A stretch of 64,000 nt of DNA, taken from assembly GCA_003991915.1 (NCBI GenBank), contig RQTK01000324.1:128459-192458 (forward strand), read 5' to 3'. The position numbers and the translations under genes were made by a program. Below the pieces are notes generated by a model that ran no database searches, had not been told where the DNA came from, and saw only the letters and a program-made list of their open reading frames with translations. Below are positions 23,701 through 35,325 of the stretch, one piece after another. Positions within the stretch are counted from its first letter, which is position 1, and each line of letters starts with the position of its first letter. This stretch comes from Elysia chlorotica (taxonomy: Eukaryota; Mollusca; Gastropoda; Plakobranchidae).

Positions 23701-24956
23701 AACTTTTTGAATTTTAGAATCTTTTAGAAAAACATTTAGCAATCATTATGAAAAATACAAGATTAGGCAGTCAAACAGACACCCAGACAGATGGAGAAAG
23801 GCCACAGTGTCATACCTGCAACTGTCTCTGGTTGACTGTCCACTTTTTCATGGGGAAAGAAATCTGTACCTTGGTTCCAAGCCATTAGAGAGCAAAATGG
23901 TGGAAAAATTACTCTCTGCTGGATCCCCAGTCATATTGGAATTGAAGGAAATGAAATGGCTGAGTAGTTCACCAAGATGGGGCTCGAACTGGAACCTACT
24001 TAGGTGCAGATACCTGCATCAGATGCATAGCCAATGGTACATAAGTTTATAAGAGAAAACTGGAAAGTGCAATGGAACAACCTGGCAAACAGCAAAACTA
24101 CACTGCATAGTGTATCCAACCACCTGCTTAGTGGCATTGAATTGGAGTTAAGCAATATCCACATTGAATTTAAATGTAGATCTATATTTTGTTTTCAGCA
24201 GTTGAATGATTGTTTAACTAAATATAAGACACATTATGTTTGTTTCAATGAAACTCACTTGAACATTAAATCACACTACATGTAAAATTAATTGATGATG
24301 CAAATGTGTGTAGTGGAGGATGGATTTTTTTTGTCTGAAGTTGTGTTTTAATATGACACCTTGTCATGCTAGATTATATATTGCATCAGAAGCTTCAAAA
24401 TATCGTTGCCGAGGTTTGTAAAGCTGTGGCAAATTCTAATGTAATCATATAATGTCACATAACAATTTTTTTCTAGATTTATAAGCATTTACATTATTTG
24501 ACAATATCACTAGGCATCTATTGTTACTTCTTATCTCTAGACACAACCCTAGGTGAGTCGCAAATCATATGTTACACCAGACTTCAATTACACTTTTTTT
24601 TTTTTACATCCTAGTCAATGTATGACAGTTACTGCCATTTTATCAAACATAATATTTTAGCCAATAGACTGTCATGGTCGCCTTCATTTTGGGCAAATTT
24701 TTCCAGATTGAAAGTACCCACTAGATCTACCCTTTAAATAATTGATTAGTAGATTTTATAGGTGTGTAATAACTTAATACTTATATTGTTTCTTCTTGTT
24801 TACAGGCTTGGCATCAGGAGGATGTATTTGAGCACCAAAGATAAAGAGGGCTTTTATGCCCACTTGGGATATGAAAAATGTCAGCCTGTGTTAAGCTTAG
24901 GAAATAATGCTCATCGAGTCCCAGAATCAATGGTAAATATAACAGAATTACAGTGA
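20757..24956 (+). CDS. NAA80: NAA80-like (NAT6) N-alpha-acetyltransferase, C-terminus uncertain
   Basis: Four plus-strand exons join in frame: 20757-20876 (ATG at 20773), 22430-22575, 23116-23191 and 24806-24932, giving about 151 residues. The start LPVHQHIHL then ILNQQWPRSKAAR matches human NAA80 (LEPVHRRPELL, LINDQWPRSRTSR). LGFSKISAV is the second GNAT strand, and VVLREDNRGKGLGRVLM carries the acetyl-CoA motif R-x-x-G-x-G. GFYAHLGYEKCQPV matches human HFYTHLGYQLGEPV. The family acetylates the acidic N-terminus of processed actin in the cytosol. After SM a GTAAAT donor is possible; otherwise the frame reads VNITELQ and stops at 24956. The human C-terminal tail (GRPIFWMEKDI) has no counterpart found before 32.5 kb. 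A 5' untranslated exon is likely but unseen. Confidence 0.85.
21367..21390. repeat. (TA)n microsatellite
   Basis: Twelve TA dinucleotides in NAA80-like intron 1. Confidence 0.9.
23790..24110 (+). mobile_element. LINE remnant with RNase H motif
   Basis: In one frame 23905-23970 reads LCWIPSHIGIEGNEMAE then a stop. This is the characteristic RNase H signature (W-x-PSH-x-GI-x-GNE-x-AD) of non-LTR retrotransposons of the Jockey/I/CR1 type. Further on, at 24030-24090, FIRENWKVQWNNLA resembles the segment after the RNase H in such proteins. In-frame stops show it is dead. It sits in NAA80-like intron 3. Confidence 0.65.
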
Positions 24957-24977
24957 CCCTATAAGTTATGTATTATC

Positions 24978-26706
24978 TGAAGAAACTACTCATTATGTTG
25001 CAAACATCTTTATTCACATAAAGGATGAACATACATGTTGGACATAGGATGGACATCGACTGAAACAATAAAGATCGAAACTAATTAACAGACAGAATTC
25101 ATAACTTAACTTTAACATATAAACATACATATAATTTACAGGTAACCCTTCAACCCCCCATGTTTATATGTCACAATAAGACATCCGACGTATCCTAGGG
25201 CGCCTGTCACCGCTGTTAGGAGCAATTACATCTTCTTTAAGCTGTTGTTGAAGCCTCTTCAATGGTCTATTAGCCTGATACTCAGAATCAGATGCACCGA
25301 TGGGAAGATTCACTGTTTCAGGTGTAGAAACTGTTGGTGGCAGGTTAGTTATAGTTTCACCAGAGGGCTCAAATGGTGTGCCTGAGGGCTCAACATCTCC
25401 TAGTGTTTGAGGATTATTTGTAGAATTATCATTGGCTGATCAGGTCTCTTTAAGTGAAGTGTTTTCGATCGCCAACGATGCTGGCTTGAAAGCCCTAAGA
25501 AATCGCCTGTTCCTCTTTGTAAGTCCACCAGATCCATCTACCTTTACCACATACTGGTCATGTTCAGTTTAGTCTACTATGGTTCCTGTTCGGTGCCATT
25601 TGTTAGGATTATTCCCCGTTTGGTTTTGTATGAAGCATTTGTTGCCGATTTTAAGAGGCATTAGGGGCTTCGCTTGCTCATTCACGGTTTCTGACATCCT
25701 TGTGAAACGTGTGTGGAGTGCTCTTTCTTTTGCCACCCATGCTTCCCGCCAGATAGGTCTGATGTGTGGCTTTGTGTACTTTTCAAGGCGATTCACAAAC
25801 GAAAGCGAGTCCCTGATTGGTGGCCCAAAGAATATTTGTGCAGGAGATAGATTGCAATCAGGGTCAGGGGTGTTCCTCGTTTGCAACAAAGCTCTAAGGA
25901 GCTTGTCCGTTTGGTCCCACATTTGATCTGAGTAATCTTTTTGCAGACTTAACCGCTGCTTCTGCCTTTCCATTTGATTGTGGATGATATGCTGAGGAGT
26001 TGCGGTGCCTCACACCCCATGTGTCGAGGAAATTTTTGGTCAACCCAGCCGTGGACTCTGGTCAACCATCACTTGACAGCTCGCCGGGGACACCAAATGT
26101 TGCGAATAAAGGGCGCAAGTGAAAAATATTTCACTCCATCCAGACAATCGATCCCCAGCAACTAAAAACTAGTCTACCAAACTTAAAAAAATCAGCGTAA
26201 ATCTGCTCAAATGGAGTAAGTGATGGTGCTGCTGGTCCAGAGGGAATAGGAGCCTGAGACGGTGCATTGCGGTTACATTCTCTGCATTTTGATCTAGTCT
26301 CTTGGATGTCTAGTGTCTTGCCGGACCAAAATACAATGGACTGTGCCCGTGACTGCATAGCTGAGACACCTTGATGAGCTGCAATATTATTTTGCGTAGG
26401 GAAGATGGAACAATTACTCTATCTTGGTAGAGTATTACACCATCCGTGGTGTACAGGGACTCACGATGCCTGGCATATTCGGAGATGTACTCATATTCCC
26501 TTGACCATCCTTCATCTATTGCCATCATCAGTGAAGAAACTCCTCATTATGTTGCAAACATCTTTATTCACATAAATGATGAACATACATGTTGGACATA
26601 GGATGGACATCGACTGAAACAGTAAAGATGGAAACTAATTAACAGACTGAGTTCATAACTTAACTTTATCATATAAACATACATATAATATACAGGTAAC
26701 CTTTCA
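24978..26706 (-). mobile_element. Ty3/gypsy LTR retrotransposon fossil, internally deleted
   Basis: Two 175-bp direct repeats, 24978-25152 and 26532-26706, begin TGAAGAAACT and end CTTCA or TTTCA. They are flanked by an identical TTATC at 24973-24977 and 26707-26711. They are the LTRs; a C-rich tract beside the left one fits a minus-strand polypurine tract. The 1.38-kb interior encodes on the minus strand parts of a gypsy-type integrase (zinc-binding region about 26.5-26.3 kb, C-terminal region 25.97-25.57 kb). Capsid, protease and polymerase regions are absent, so the copy is broken in several places and non-functional. The LTRs differ at roughly 9 of 175 positions, so it is old but not ancient. 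Confidence 0.85.
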
Positions 26707-26984
26707 TTATCTTCATTCACTCAATGAACTTAATGAAGCTAAACTTCAAGCAGGAAACTAATTTAAATAGGGAGCAAACAAATTATACACTTAGTGGATT
26801 GTATACATAATTTATAAATTGAACTTATCAGATGCTTTTCTTACCTGAATGATCGTCGAACTACTGATTGAGATTTGATCAGACACATTTGTTTCACTAT
26901 CATTTGGATTTTGCGAGTTGACTTGGTTAAAGTTTTTTATCTTTATCCTTCCCCTTCCTAAATCATTGTTAACTTAACTTACAG

Positions 26985-28000
26985 TTCATACACCATGGTT
27001 CATTTTCTGGTGAGTAGAGGCAGGGGACTGATCAATTTTTGAGTGAGGGACAGCAAAATCATGACCTGGAATGTAATCCTGATGTCTCCTTATCAAACCA
27101 TGTGATTGTGTCTGAAATCTGAATGATATTAAACCAGTTTGTTCAGTGATTGTTCCTAGGATCCATTTTGTTTTGCTTCTGTCATAATTTCTTAGGAAAA
27201 GATTACCTTTCTCTGGAAACTGCCCATTTTGTGCAGATTTATCATGATTTGCTTTTTGTCTAGTTTGGTTTGTTTTGACACAAGTTTGTAATGGTGGATG
27301 AAGGAAATCCTGATATGTCCTCAGTTTTCTACCAAACATGAATTCTAAGGACTAAGATCAGTTGTAGCATGAGGAGTAGATCTATATTTTTGTAAATCTT
27401 CAAACGTGTTCTTTTACTGTAGGCTACCATGCTCACTTTTGACTATAGCAGCTATAAAGGTCTGAACAGCTCTTTTTGTGAGTGTAAGGGTGAGAGAAAT
27501 CAATTGTTGTACATTTCTCTCCACCTGTTAGCTTGGCAGCTATGTCCTCAAATTTAGAAATTGGATATTTGTCCTAATGAATGACCCTGTTAATTGTTAC
27601 CTTGTAATCTCCACAGATATGGATAGAGTTGTCTTTCTTTCTGACTGGCACAAAGGACGTGGCCCACTCAGAAAATTCTTCGTTTCGTTAATGCTGGCAG
27701 CTTCCCATCAAGCGAGTTCTTCTATCCCCTCTCTCACTGAGAGTGGTTGTTGACATGCTTTCCAGTACTTTAGCGTTGCATTGTGTTGTAGGTGCATTTT
27801 CACCTCACAATCTTGCACCAAGCCTGTTTCACGAAAACATTCTTTGAATTCACCGAGGTCTGATTCTTGTGGAGTGATGAATTTATAAATTGACTTCCAG
27901 TTCAGTTTGATGTTGGAGATCCAATTTCTACCGAGTAGAGGAGGTCCACCACAAGCAATTAACATTGGGTGGAAGTTGCTCATATTGATGGTTGTCATAG
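26985..28000 (-). mobile_element. Second Ty3/gypsy fossil fragment
   Basis: On the minus strand, in element order: the end of an aspartic protease region with PPLLGRNWISNIKLNW (about 27.93 kb), the start of reverse transcriptase with WATSFVPVRKKDNS and ICGDYKVTIN (27.68-27.60 kb), then integrase C-terminal sequence (27.34-27.0 kb). This resembles the K02A2.6-like gypsy group. Most of the polymerase is missing and no LTRs are recognised. The fragment is broken and inactive. It is separated by 280 bp from the LTR element to its left and is probably a different insertion. Confidence 0.75.
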
Positions 28001-28004
28001 ATGA

Positions 28005-28690
28005 TATCTACCAACGTCAGCTCATTGTGTCTCTGGAATAATTTTTTTCACCTAGGGTTGTTTATTTCGGGTTAAAACATTCATTTAGGGCGTTCAAATC
28101 GATGATTTACTGTTGATTTTGTAAAATTTGATCAAAAGGGGGCCTCGTGGTTGATGGTACCTACAAGTACCGCCAAGGTTTTTCAGTAGCAGTACTTAGA
28201 AGTACCAATTACTATTTTTGTCGAAAAAATCTTCTTGGGTTTATATTTTTGTTAGTTGACTATTGCAAAAGGTGTAACATGTATTATAGACATATATTTT
28301 ATCAAAACAACAGGGTCACAGTCTATTTAATTTTATTCCAAAGAATAATAGCAAGAGTACCGTACAAGCAAACATCATTATCTTTTTTAAAGACAAGTAA
28401 AATCGCATAATGATTTCACGATATTGGAAAGGAAACTATTGAAATTGATAAATAGAAACTGAGGTATTATAAAATTTTTCTTCTAAATGATCAATATAGT
28501 TGACAATGATCTCCCAGAACGTCATCTCAGCTCTCCAAGAAGTATATATAGATTTATGTAGTATAAAAAAAAATTTAAAATAAACCAAAGAAAACCTACA
28601 CACACTCCCACAAAGTTCAGCTGGCTTAGAGTTAGAGGACAAGTTGAAGAAGATAATAATGTTGAGATACAATTTCATACAAAACATGGG
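28005..28690. other. Stretch without a recognised gene
   Basis: AT-rich sequence between the gypsy fragment and the piggyBac remnant. The frame at 28147-28410 has no recognisable motif and no splice context. Nothing else can be supported here. Confidence 0.5.
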
Positions 28691-28699
28691 TACTAGTAT

Positions 28700-29790
28700 G
28701 AAATGGACTGAACATTTATTTCGATGACGAATGTCATGAAAATTGAGAAAACAATTCTTTTTCTCATTGGAACAAAGGAAAACATTGCAATGTGACATTT
28801 GCTGTGTGGCCTTGACTGCACCCCTTTGATGCTGCAGACTTCACACCTACCCCTATCTTCACTGTACATCACATAGTGGAGCCCTACTTGCTCCAGCCTG
28901 ACTGCACTATTCACTGACCACGCAGCCTTACACCTCTTCTTTGTGGGGACAGGAGATGGACATGGAGATCCCAATGGTCTTCCCATCCTGGGTGGTTTGG
29001 ACAGTGCAACCAAGCTGATGGCAACGTTTCTGAGGAAATTCAGCAAGGCCAGTTTCTCCCTGAAAACTTTAGCTAGAAAAAACAATAAAGGCATTAACTA
29101 ATGTCCCGTCAATAAGTCCAAAGCACATCCTATACCACCACTTTTTGCTCTTCCTACTTACTCCATAGAGGCCACACAGCATGTCTGCTTTGTCCACTTT
29201 TCCCATGAACACATTATAGTCATAAATAGCTTGCGGGCATGTGAACTCTGCGCGAGTGCCATCTTTCTGTGTTCTCTGTAGAGTGGAAATTGGATGCCAC
29301 GTGAACACATTTGACATACATCCATTTGAAAAAACAAATGTTGTCGTCACTTACTCTGAAGTCGAACTCTCTTCGGCTCATAAGTTTTTCTGCTGCAAGG
29401 CCATCCGGCAGACCTTTTCTGTTAGATCGGATTGTCTAACATGCCATTATTCCGCAGGTGAGCAAGAAGAGGGATGGAGGGAGGTGAAAAAGTTGTCAAA
29501 AAATACTTTGTGGCCTCTCCCTAGAATGTCCTGACACAGATTGAGGACTACACTCTCTCCTAGTCCAAAGCCCTCTGTCCCAGTTTTCGTACCCTTCCCT
29601 TGGGACACCTCAAACTTGCTTATATACCCATCGCTGTCCGCATGCACCCACATTTTGAATCCTTGCTTTATTAGTTTCATAGGGCAGTACTGCTTGAGGC
29701 AACTTCTTCTTTTGAATAGAATCATCGATTCGTCAATGCTCTGTTCCCTCTTTACATCATACTGTTTACTGAAGTTTTCATTCAGTGTGC
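28700..29790 (-). pseudogene. piggyBac transposase remnant
   Basis: Minus-strand pieces of a piggyBac (DDE_Tnp_1_7) transposase. QSIDESMILFKRRSCLKQY and GFKMWVHADSDGYISKFEV lie at 29.77-29.6 kb, GLGESVVLNLCQDILG and GHKVFFDNFFTS at 29.57-29.5 kb, CPQAIYDYNVFMGKVDKADM at about 29.2 kb, and the C-terminal zinc ribbon GRCEVCSIKGVQSRPHSKC with CNVFLCSNEKKNCF at 28.85-28.74 kb. The two C-terminal motifs are in different frames, showing a frameshift, and other joins also change frame. The N-terminal half is missing: at 29790 the sequence switches to a LINE. No terminal inverted repeats or TTAA sites were identified. Confidence 0.85.
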
Positions 29791-30692
29791 TGATGTTACT
29801 TGTTACTTGTATCCGTCGCCGACATCACAACAGCACGCCATTTGTTCCTGTCCCTACTCCGCAGACTTATTTTGTGTAAACTTAGACCACTGCTCTTCTC
29901 AATGTTGTCAATCAAGGTGGCGGGAGGTCTGCCTTTTCCTCTTTTGCCGGCAAACTTTCCCTGCAGGACTGTCTTCATTAGATCAGTCTTTGTGTTGCGT
30001 ATTGCATGGATTGCAGGACTGTCTTCATTAGATCAGTCTTTGTGTTGCGTATTGCATGGCCCGTATATCTGAGTCTGCGTTTTTGGACCTCACTTAATAG
30101 CTTTCGTGTGACACCTAGTTCTTTTAGGATACGGTCATTTGTTCGTTTCTCTTTCCAGCTAACTCTAAGAAGGCGTCTGTATAGCCACATTTCAATGGCA
30201 TGGATTCTGTTTTGTTCTTCTTGTTTTAGTGTCCATAGAATTGCCATTTTCAGTGTTGTCGGAATTCCATTATCTTTCCAAATATTGTTTAATTCAATTG
30301 TCTCTTGTTTTGCCATACCAATTTTTGTCCTAACGTCTTTGGAACATGATCCATTGTTTTCTTTCATTGGGCCAAGGTACTTGAAACATTGCACATATTC
30401 AAGTTTTGAGTTGTCTACTTTGATGTCATTTGCAGTGTTATTTGTGTCGATTATGTGCATGACTTTAGTTTTCTTAGCATTTAGTTTTAATGATGCCTTT
30501 CTTCCTGCAATGTCTACTCTATTTAAGATTCTTTTCATGTTTGTTATATTGTCAGCATTCAGGGCAGTATCATCAGCATAACGCAGATTTGTCAGATTAC
30601 GTCCTCCTATGCTTATTCCCATACCATCTATGTCTGCCTCCCGCATCACTTGTTCTGTGTAGATACTAAACAGATGAGGGGATAGTATGAAA
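29790..30692 (-). mobile_element. RTE-type LINE, 3' part, minus strand
   Basis: On the minus strand it starts inside the reverse transcriptase with ILSPHLFSIYTEQVMREAD, then LRYADDTALNAD with the YADD active site. The thumb region KLEYVQCFKYLG and the C-terminal LRYTGHAIRNTKTDLMKTVL and DRNKWRAVVMSATD follow to a stop near 29797. A 53-bp segment is duplicated in tandem (29957-30009 and 30010-30062). The 5' part is cut off at the junction with the plus-strand LINE at about 30692. Different from the neighbouring LINE in sequence. Confidence 0.8.
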
Positions 30693-32280
30693 AGTCCCCT
30701 CCGACTGGGAGCAGAGTTTCATTGTCTGCCTGTACAAGGGCAAAGGGGATGCATTGGATAGGGGCAACTACCGTGGACTCAAGCTGACGGAGCAGGTCAT
30801 GAAAGTCTTAGAGAGGATTGTGGACAGCCTCATTAGACAGGTGGTGTCGATCGACGAGTCCCAGTTTGGCTTCGTCCCAGGCAGGGGCACAACAGATGCA
30901 ATCTTCGTTGTCAGACAACTGCAGGAGAAATACCTAGCAGCCAACAAAAGACTTTACATGGCTTTTGTGGACCTGGAGAAAGCATTCGATCGAGTCCCTA
31001 GGAAAGTCATCTGGTGGGCACTGAGGAAACTTGGTGTAGAGGAGTGGACTGTGCGTTTGGTCCAGGGCATGTATGCAAATGCACGGAGTCAGGTCCGGGT
31101 AGGTGACGGTTACAGTGAAGAGTTCGAGGTGAAAGTTGGAGTCCACCAAGGTTCTGTACTCAGTCCACTGCTGTTTATCGTCGTTCTTGAAGCCCTTTCT
31201 CGTGAATTCCGATCTGGTGTCCCCTGGGAGGACCTTTATGCTGACGACCTAGTCATCATAGCGGAGTCACTTGAGGAATGTGTCAGTAGGCTGTTGACGT
31301 GGAAGGAAGGTATGGAGGAAAAGGGTCTGAGAGTGAATGCAAGGAAGACCAAGATCATGATCTGCGGTAATAACCTGGATCTTCTCCAGAACTCAGGCGA
31401 GTTCCCCTGTGCTGTCTGCTGCACTGGTGTAGGTAGCAACAGCATTTTCTGCAAAGGCTGCAAGAAGTGGGTACACAAGAAATGCAGCGGGCTGAAACGC
31501 CTGACGAAGGACTCAGATTTCCAGTGCAGTCGATGCCAGGGAACTGCGAGACCAATCGATGGCAGACCACAGAGTGAAGTCCAGGTGGGATCCGACAAGC
31601 TGGATGTCGTAGCTTCTTTCTGCTACCTGGGAGATATGCTCTCGACAGCTGGTGGCTGTGACCTTGCAACCACAACACGTGTGAAGACAGCTTGGAAGAA
31701 GTTTAAAGAACTACTACCAGTTCTTTTGTCTCGCCACCTCTCATACAAGACGCGGGGTCATGTGTACAGCACTTGTGTGCGGAGTGCAATGCTCCATGCT
31801 AGCGAGACATGGCCCTTGACCAAGCCAAACCTTCAACGCCTGCAGAGAAACGACAGGGCAATGATAAGACAGATCTGCAATGTGAAGCCAGAAGATGTGG
31901 CCACCACTAGGTCAAATGAGCTATTGACGCTTCTTGGCCTTGAGGACCTGAACCTCATTCTGAAGGAGAGAAGACTCCGGTGGTATGGCCACGTGGAACG
32001 GTCAAGCGGAGCTATCAAGACAGCATTGGACATGCAGGTAACAGGAAGTCGTGGAAAAGGGAGACCCAGAATGACATGGAAGCAGGTGACAGAGAGGGAT
32101 CGGAAAGACTGGAAACTCTCAACAACTGACCCTCATGACAGAAACACCTGGAGATCTGGTGTGAGATCAGCCATGCGTGCAGCAAGCCAGCTACCTGGAA
32201 GGGGGTCCACTGATGTGGATGTTGCCCCAGTACCTGCACGTTAATCAAAATACCGATGATGATGATGATGATGAATATTA
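30692..32280 (+). mobile_element. RTE-type LINE with inserted zinc finger, 3' 1.6 kb, frame open
   Basis: An open frame runs from about 30692 to the stop at 32244 (about 517 codons). It shows reverse transcriptase motifs YRGLKLTEQVMKVLERIV, FGFVPGRGTTDAIFVVRQL, VDLEKAFDRVPR, GVHQGSVLSPLLF and YADDLVIIAE, and the 3' region RLRWYGHVERS and GRPRMTWKQV. Between the palm and FCYLGDML lies a Cys/His knuckle (CAVC, CKGC, WVHKKC, CSRC; about 31405-31545). After the stop come a short UTR and a (GAT)n tail typical of RTE. The endonuclease half is lost, so this is a 5'-truncated copy, but the remaining frame has no stops, suggesting recent insertion. It lies 280 bp before the first PNPLA6/7 exon found. 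Confidence 0.9.
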
Positions 32281-32560
32281 GAAGGAAAAAATTAAACAAA
32301 AATTGTTGTTTTTGTTTTTTGAATTTCGATGGAGTGACCTATGCCCTCAAGATTGCACAAAATGTCCAAGTCAAGACTTAAAAAGCTTATTTGTACATTT
32401 TCGAAATAGCCCAAATAAAATGTTTATTTTGTATGCATCATGTTTTTTAGACACATTTTCTTTCTAATGATACAATCTATATGTATGTGTAATTTATTGC
32501 ACGGCCATATAACACAATTCTAAAACCGCCCCTTTTCTTTCTTCATCAAGTTTCTCCCAG

Positions 32561-33345
32561 TCAGGCGGAGACCACACGCAAGTACAGATTTCGGAAGAGA
32601 GACAAAATTGTCTTTTTTGGCAGAAAAATGCTCAGAAAGGTAAATTATTAAATATACTTGGAGTTGGATTGTTAATTTTGGTAATAAACAATTCTATAGT
32701 AGTTGAAAATGGTAGAGCAGTAGCGTTTAAATTTGATATAAGTGCTCTGGACTGAGTAGGGGCTTCATAATTCAAATCTCAGCTGGTGTTTCTGTCTAAG
32801 TTCTATTCTTCAGGGCAGCTATGGGAGGTAAAGTTAGCCAAGGATTACTGTATAAATGGTAATATAACAGCTGACATCTCATTTGTACAGACTTTTCATG
32901 TCATATGAAAGTAAGAATGTCTAAAAAGAAGTAAAAATTGTTCACATTAAATAAAAGCATATGAAAGTAAGAATGTCTGGAAAAAAGTGTACACATTAAA
33001 TAAAAGCATATGAAAGTAAAAATGTCTGAAAAAAGTGCTCACATTAAATACAGGCATATGAAAGTAAGAATTTTTGAAAAAACTGTTCACACTAAATGCT
33101 ATCATATGAAAGTAAGAATGTCTAAATAAAAAAGCTGGGGTAGCAGCTATTTGTGATAAATTTTTGTTTGTGCTGCACAGGTGAAGAGCTTTACTCGCAA
33201 CACAGTGGGTCCTTCAGCGGCCGGTGGATTACGACGCAAGCCTAGCAAGCTCATGATCTCCCGCCTGAGGAGGTTTGTTTCTCGTTCTTATCTTTACATA
33301 CCACTGACATGATTGTTCATGGAAGTGCGCTATATAAATGCAATA

Positions 33346-33388
<43 letters not shown>

Positions 33389-35262
33389 CTGAAAGCAGAT
33401 ACGTAGTGTCAGGAAAAAGCAGGGTAATAAAGGAATTTCTGGTTTTCTCTGTCGGTGTGTGTGAGATTTTAAAGTTAGACATTAAAATAAAACAACAAAT
33501 TAACAGAGATTAAAAAAAAAAATATTAAAAAGTCTTTGAAACAATATGAAGTTAAGTCTAAGAATAAATTGACACAATAGAAAATTAAATTTATCATCTG
33601 TTTTGGAGGCCTTTACACTTATCAAAATGTCAATTCTGCTTGTTATGTGCATGGAATGTCATAGTTACAAACTGAATTTTGAGGTTTATTTTTATTCTCT
33701 ATTGTTTTTTTGTTTTTTTTCCTAAGTCAAACAAAGTCAATTTAACTGATGATTTTAAACAAACAAAATTAGACTTTTCTGTTGTGTATTCCTCTGACAT
33801 GACAGACATTTCCTGACTCCATTAAACAGGAGAAAACTAAAGAAATCAGGTCTATGTCCAACTGGGATCCCAAAACTGAATTGGGAAAAATATATTTTTA
33901 TTTTTAGTGTGGCCAGTAAAAAAAAAATCACATTCATCATCATCGTGTGCCTTGCTTCATAGCGTTGGCGATCATGTCCATCCACACCGTTCGCTCACTT
34001 GTTGCCTCCATCACATCCGCAGCATGCAGCCACAAAAGTAGCCTCTATAGTAGCCTTACTCTCTTCTTCCTCTGCTCTTTTTTCCTTCAAACATCCCTGT
34101 TGTGACGAACCCTATAAATGAAGACTGATGTTTTCATATTTTATTAATAAGAGATTTTCCTTAGTCTGACTCCTTTGAGGCAGTTTCGTTAGACTCCTGT
34201 GCTGTCCAAAGTATACAAAGCATTCGCCTAAGAAACTACATCTCTACAGCCGTAAGTTTCTCCTGTGCTTGTTTGGATACTGTCCAAGCCTCACACCCAC
34301 ACATTAAAATGGGTTCTATGTAGCGTTGTTGGACCTTTTTTCTCAATTCCGTGGATAGTAGCGGGTTCATGAGAACACATTTCATCTTTCCGAAAGTCAT
34401 ATTTGCCTGGGCTATTCTAGACAATAAAAATTGCTTTGTGGTGCCTTGTTTTATAACCATGACTTCTGTTTTCTTATGGTTTAATTCAAGACCTTTTTTT
34501 TTTTACTTTCAACCTCTACAACCTCAAAAAGATTTTGCAAGTCTGTTTCACTTGCTGCAATGTCATCTGTGTATCTTAGATTGTTTATGTTATGACCACC
34601 TATCTTTATTCCTGGGTGACTCTTTTGGCTCTATTTTGTTCCGAACTCTCATCATAATTATTCATAGCAATACCTTCGTGACATGACCCATTGGGATGAT
34701 TGTCCCATGAAACTCACATTCAATTGCTCCTGCCTTTTTGGGCAGAGCGATAAAGATGGATTTTGTCAAGTCATTTGGAATCTCGCCAGTGTGGTAAATT
34801 TTGTCAAGGAGATCCGTTATCTTCTGTACTCCAAATTCGTTCAGAGCTTCAATTAATTCGAGTGTAATTATCATGATATAGTTTCTCTATATATAGCCAT
34901 GATGTACAGGCAAATCCAACAAAAAGTTGATACTAATATTTTGTTCCTCTGTAACCATCATCCAGCCGTCTCATGCTCGAAGAAGAAGACAGGTAACTCA
35001 AACTGACAGTCCTTCTAACTCACACAACTTGTGAAAAACACTGCTGTAGATTTCCCCCTTTGAGTAAATTGTCACTTAACGCACCATCTAACATGTCTTG
35101 GGATTTGGGATTGATGGCGATATAAAATGTGTGTGCTTTTGCTCTAGTTTGTAGTTTGGATTAGATTAGGACATATTTTTTTTCCTTCTAAAATATATTC
35201 ACTGTATAGGAAAAAGCAGTATTTATTATAACTCTCGCTTAAAAAACAACTCGCTAGTTGCA

Positions 35263-35325
<63 letters not shown>

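Noticed and set aside
30006-30581. 191-codon frame on the plus strand
   Set aside because: Antisense shadow of the minus-strand RTE reverse transcriptase, which has the recognisable motifs.
32902-33130. CRISPR-like regular repeats
   Set aside because: Units are contiguous and degenerate with no unique spacers; a eukaryotic minisatellite.
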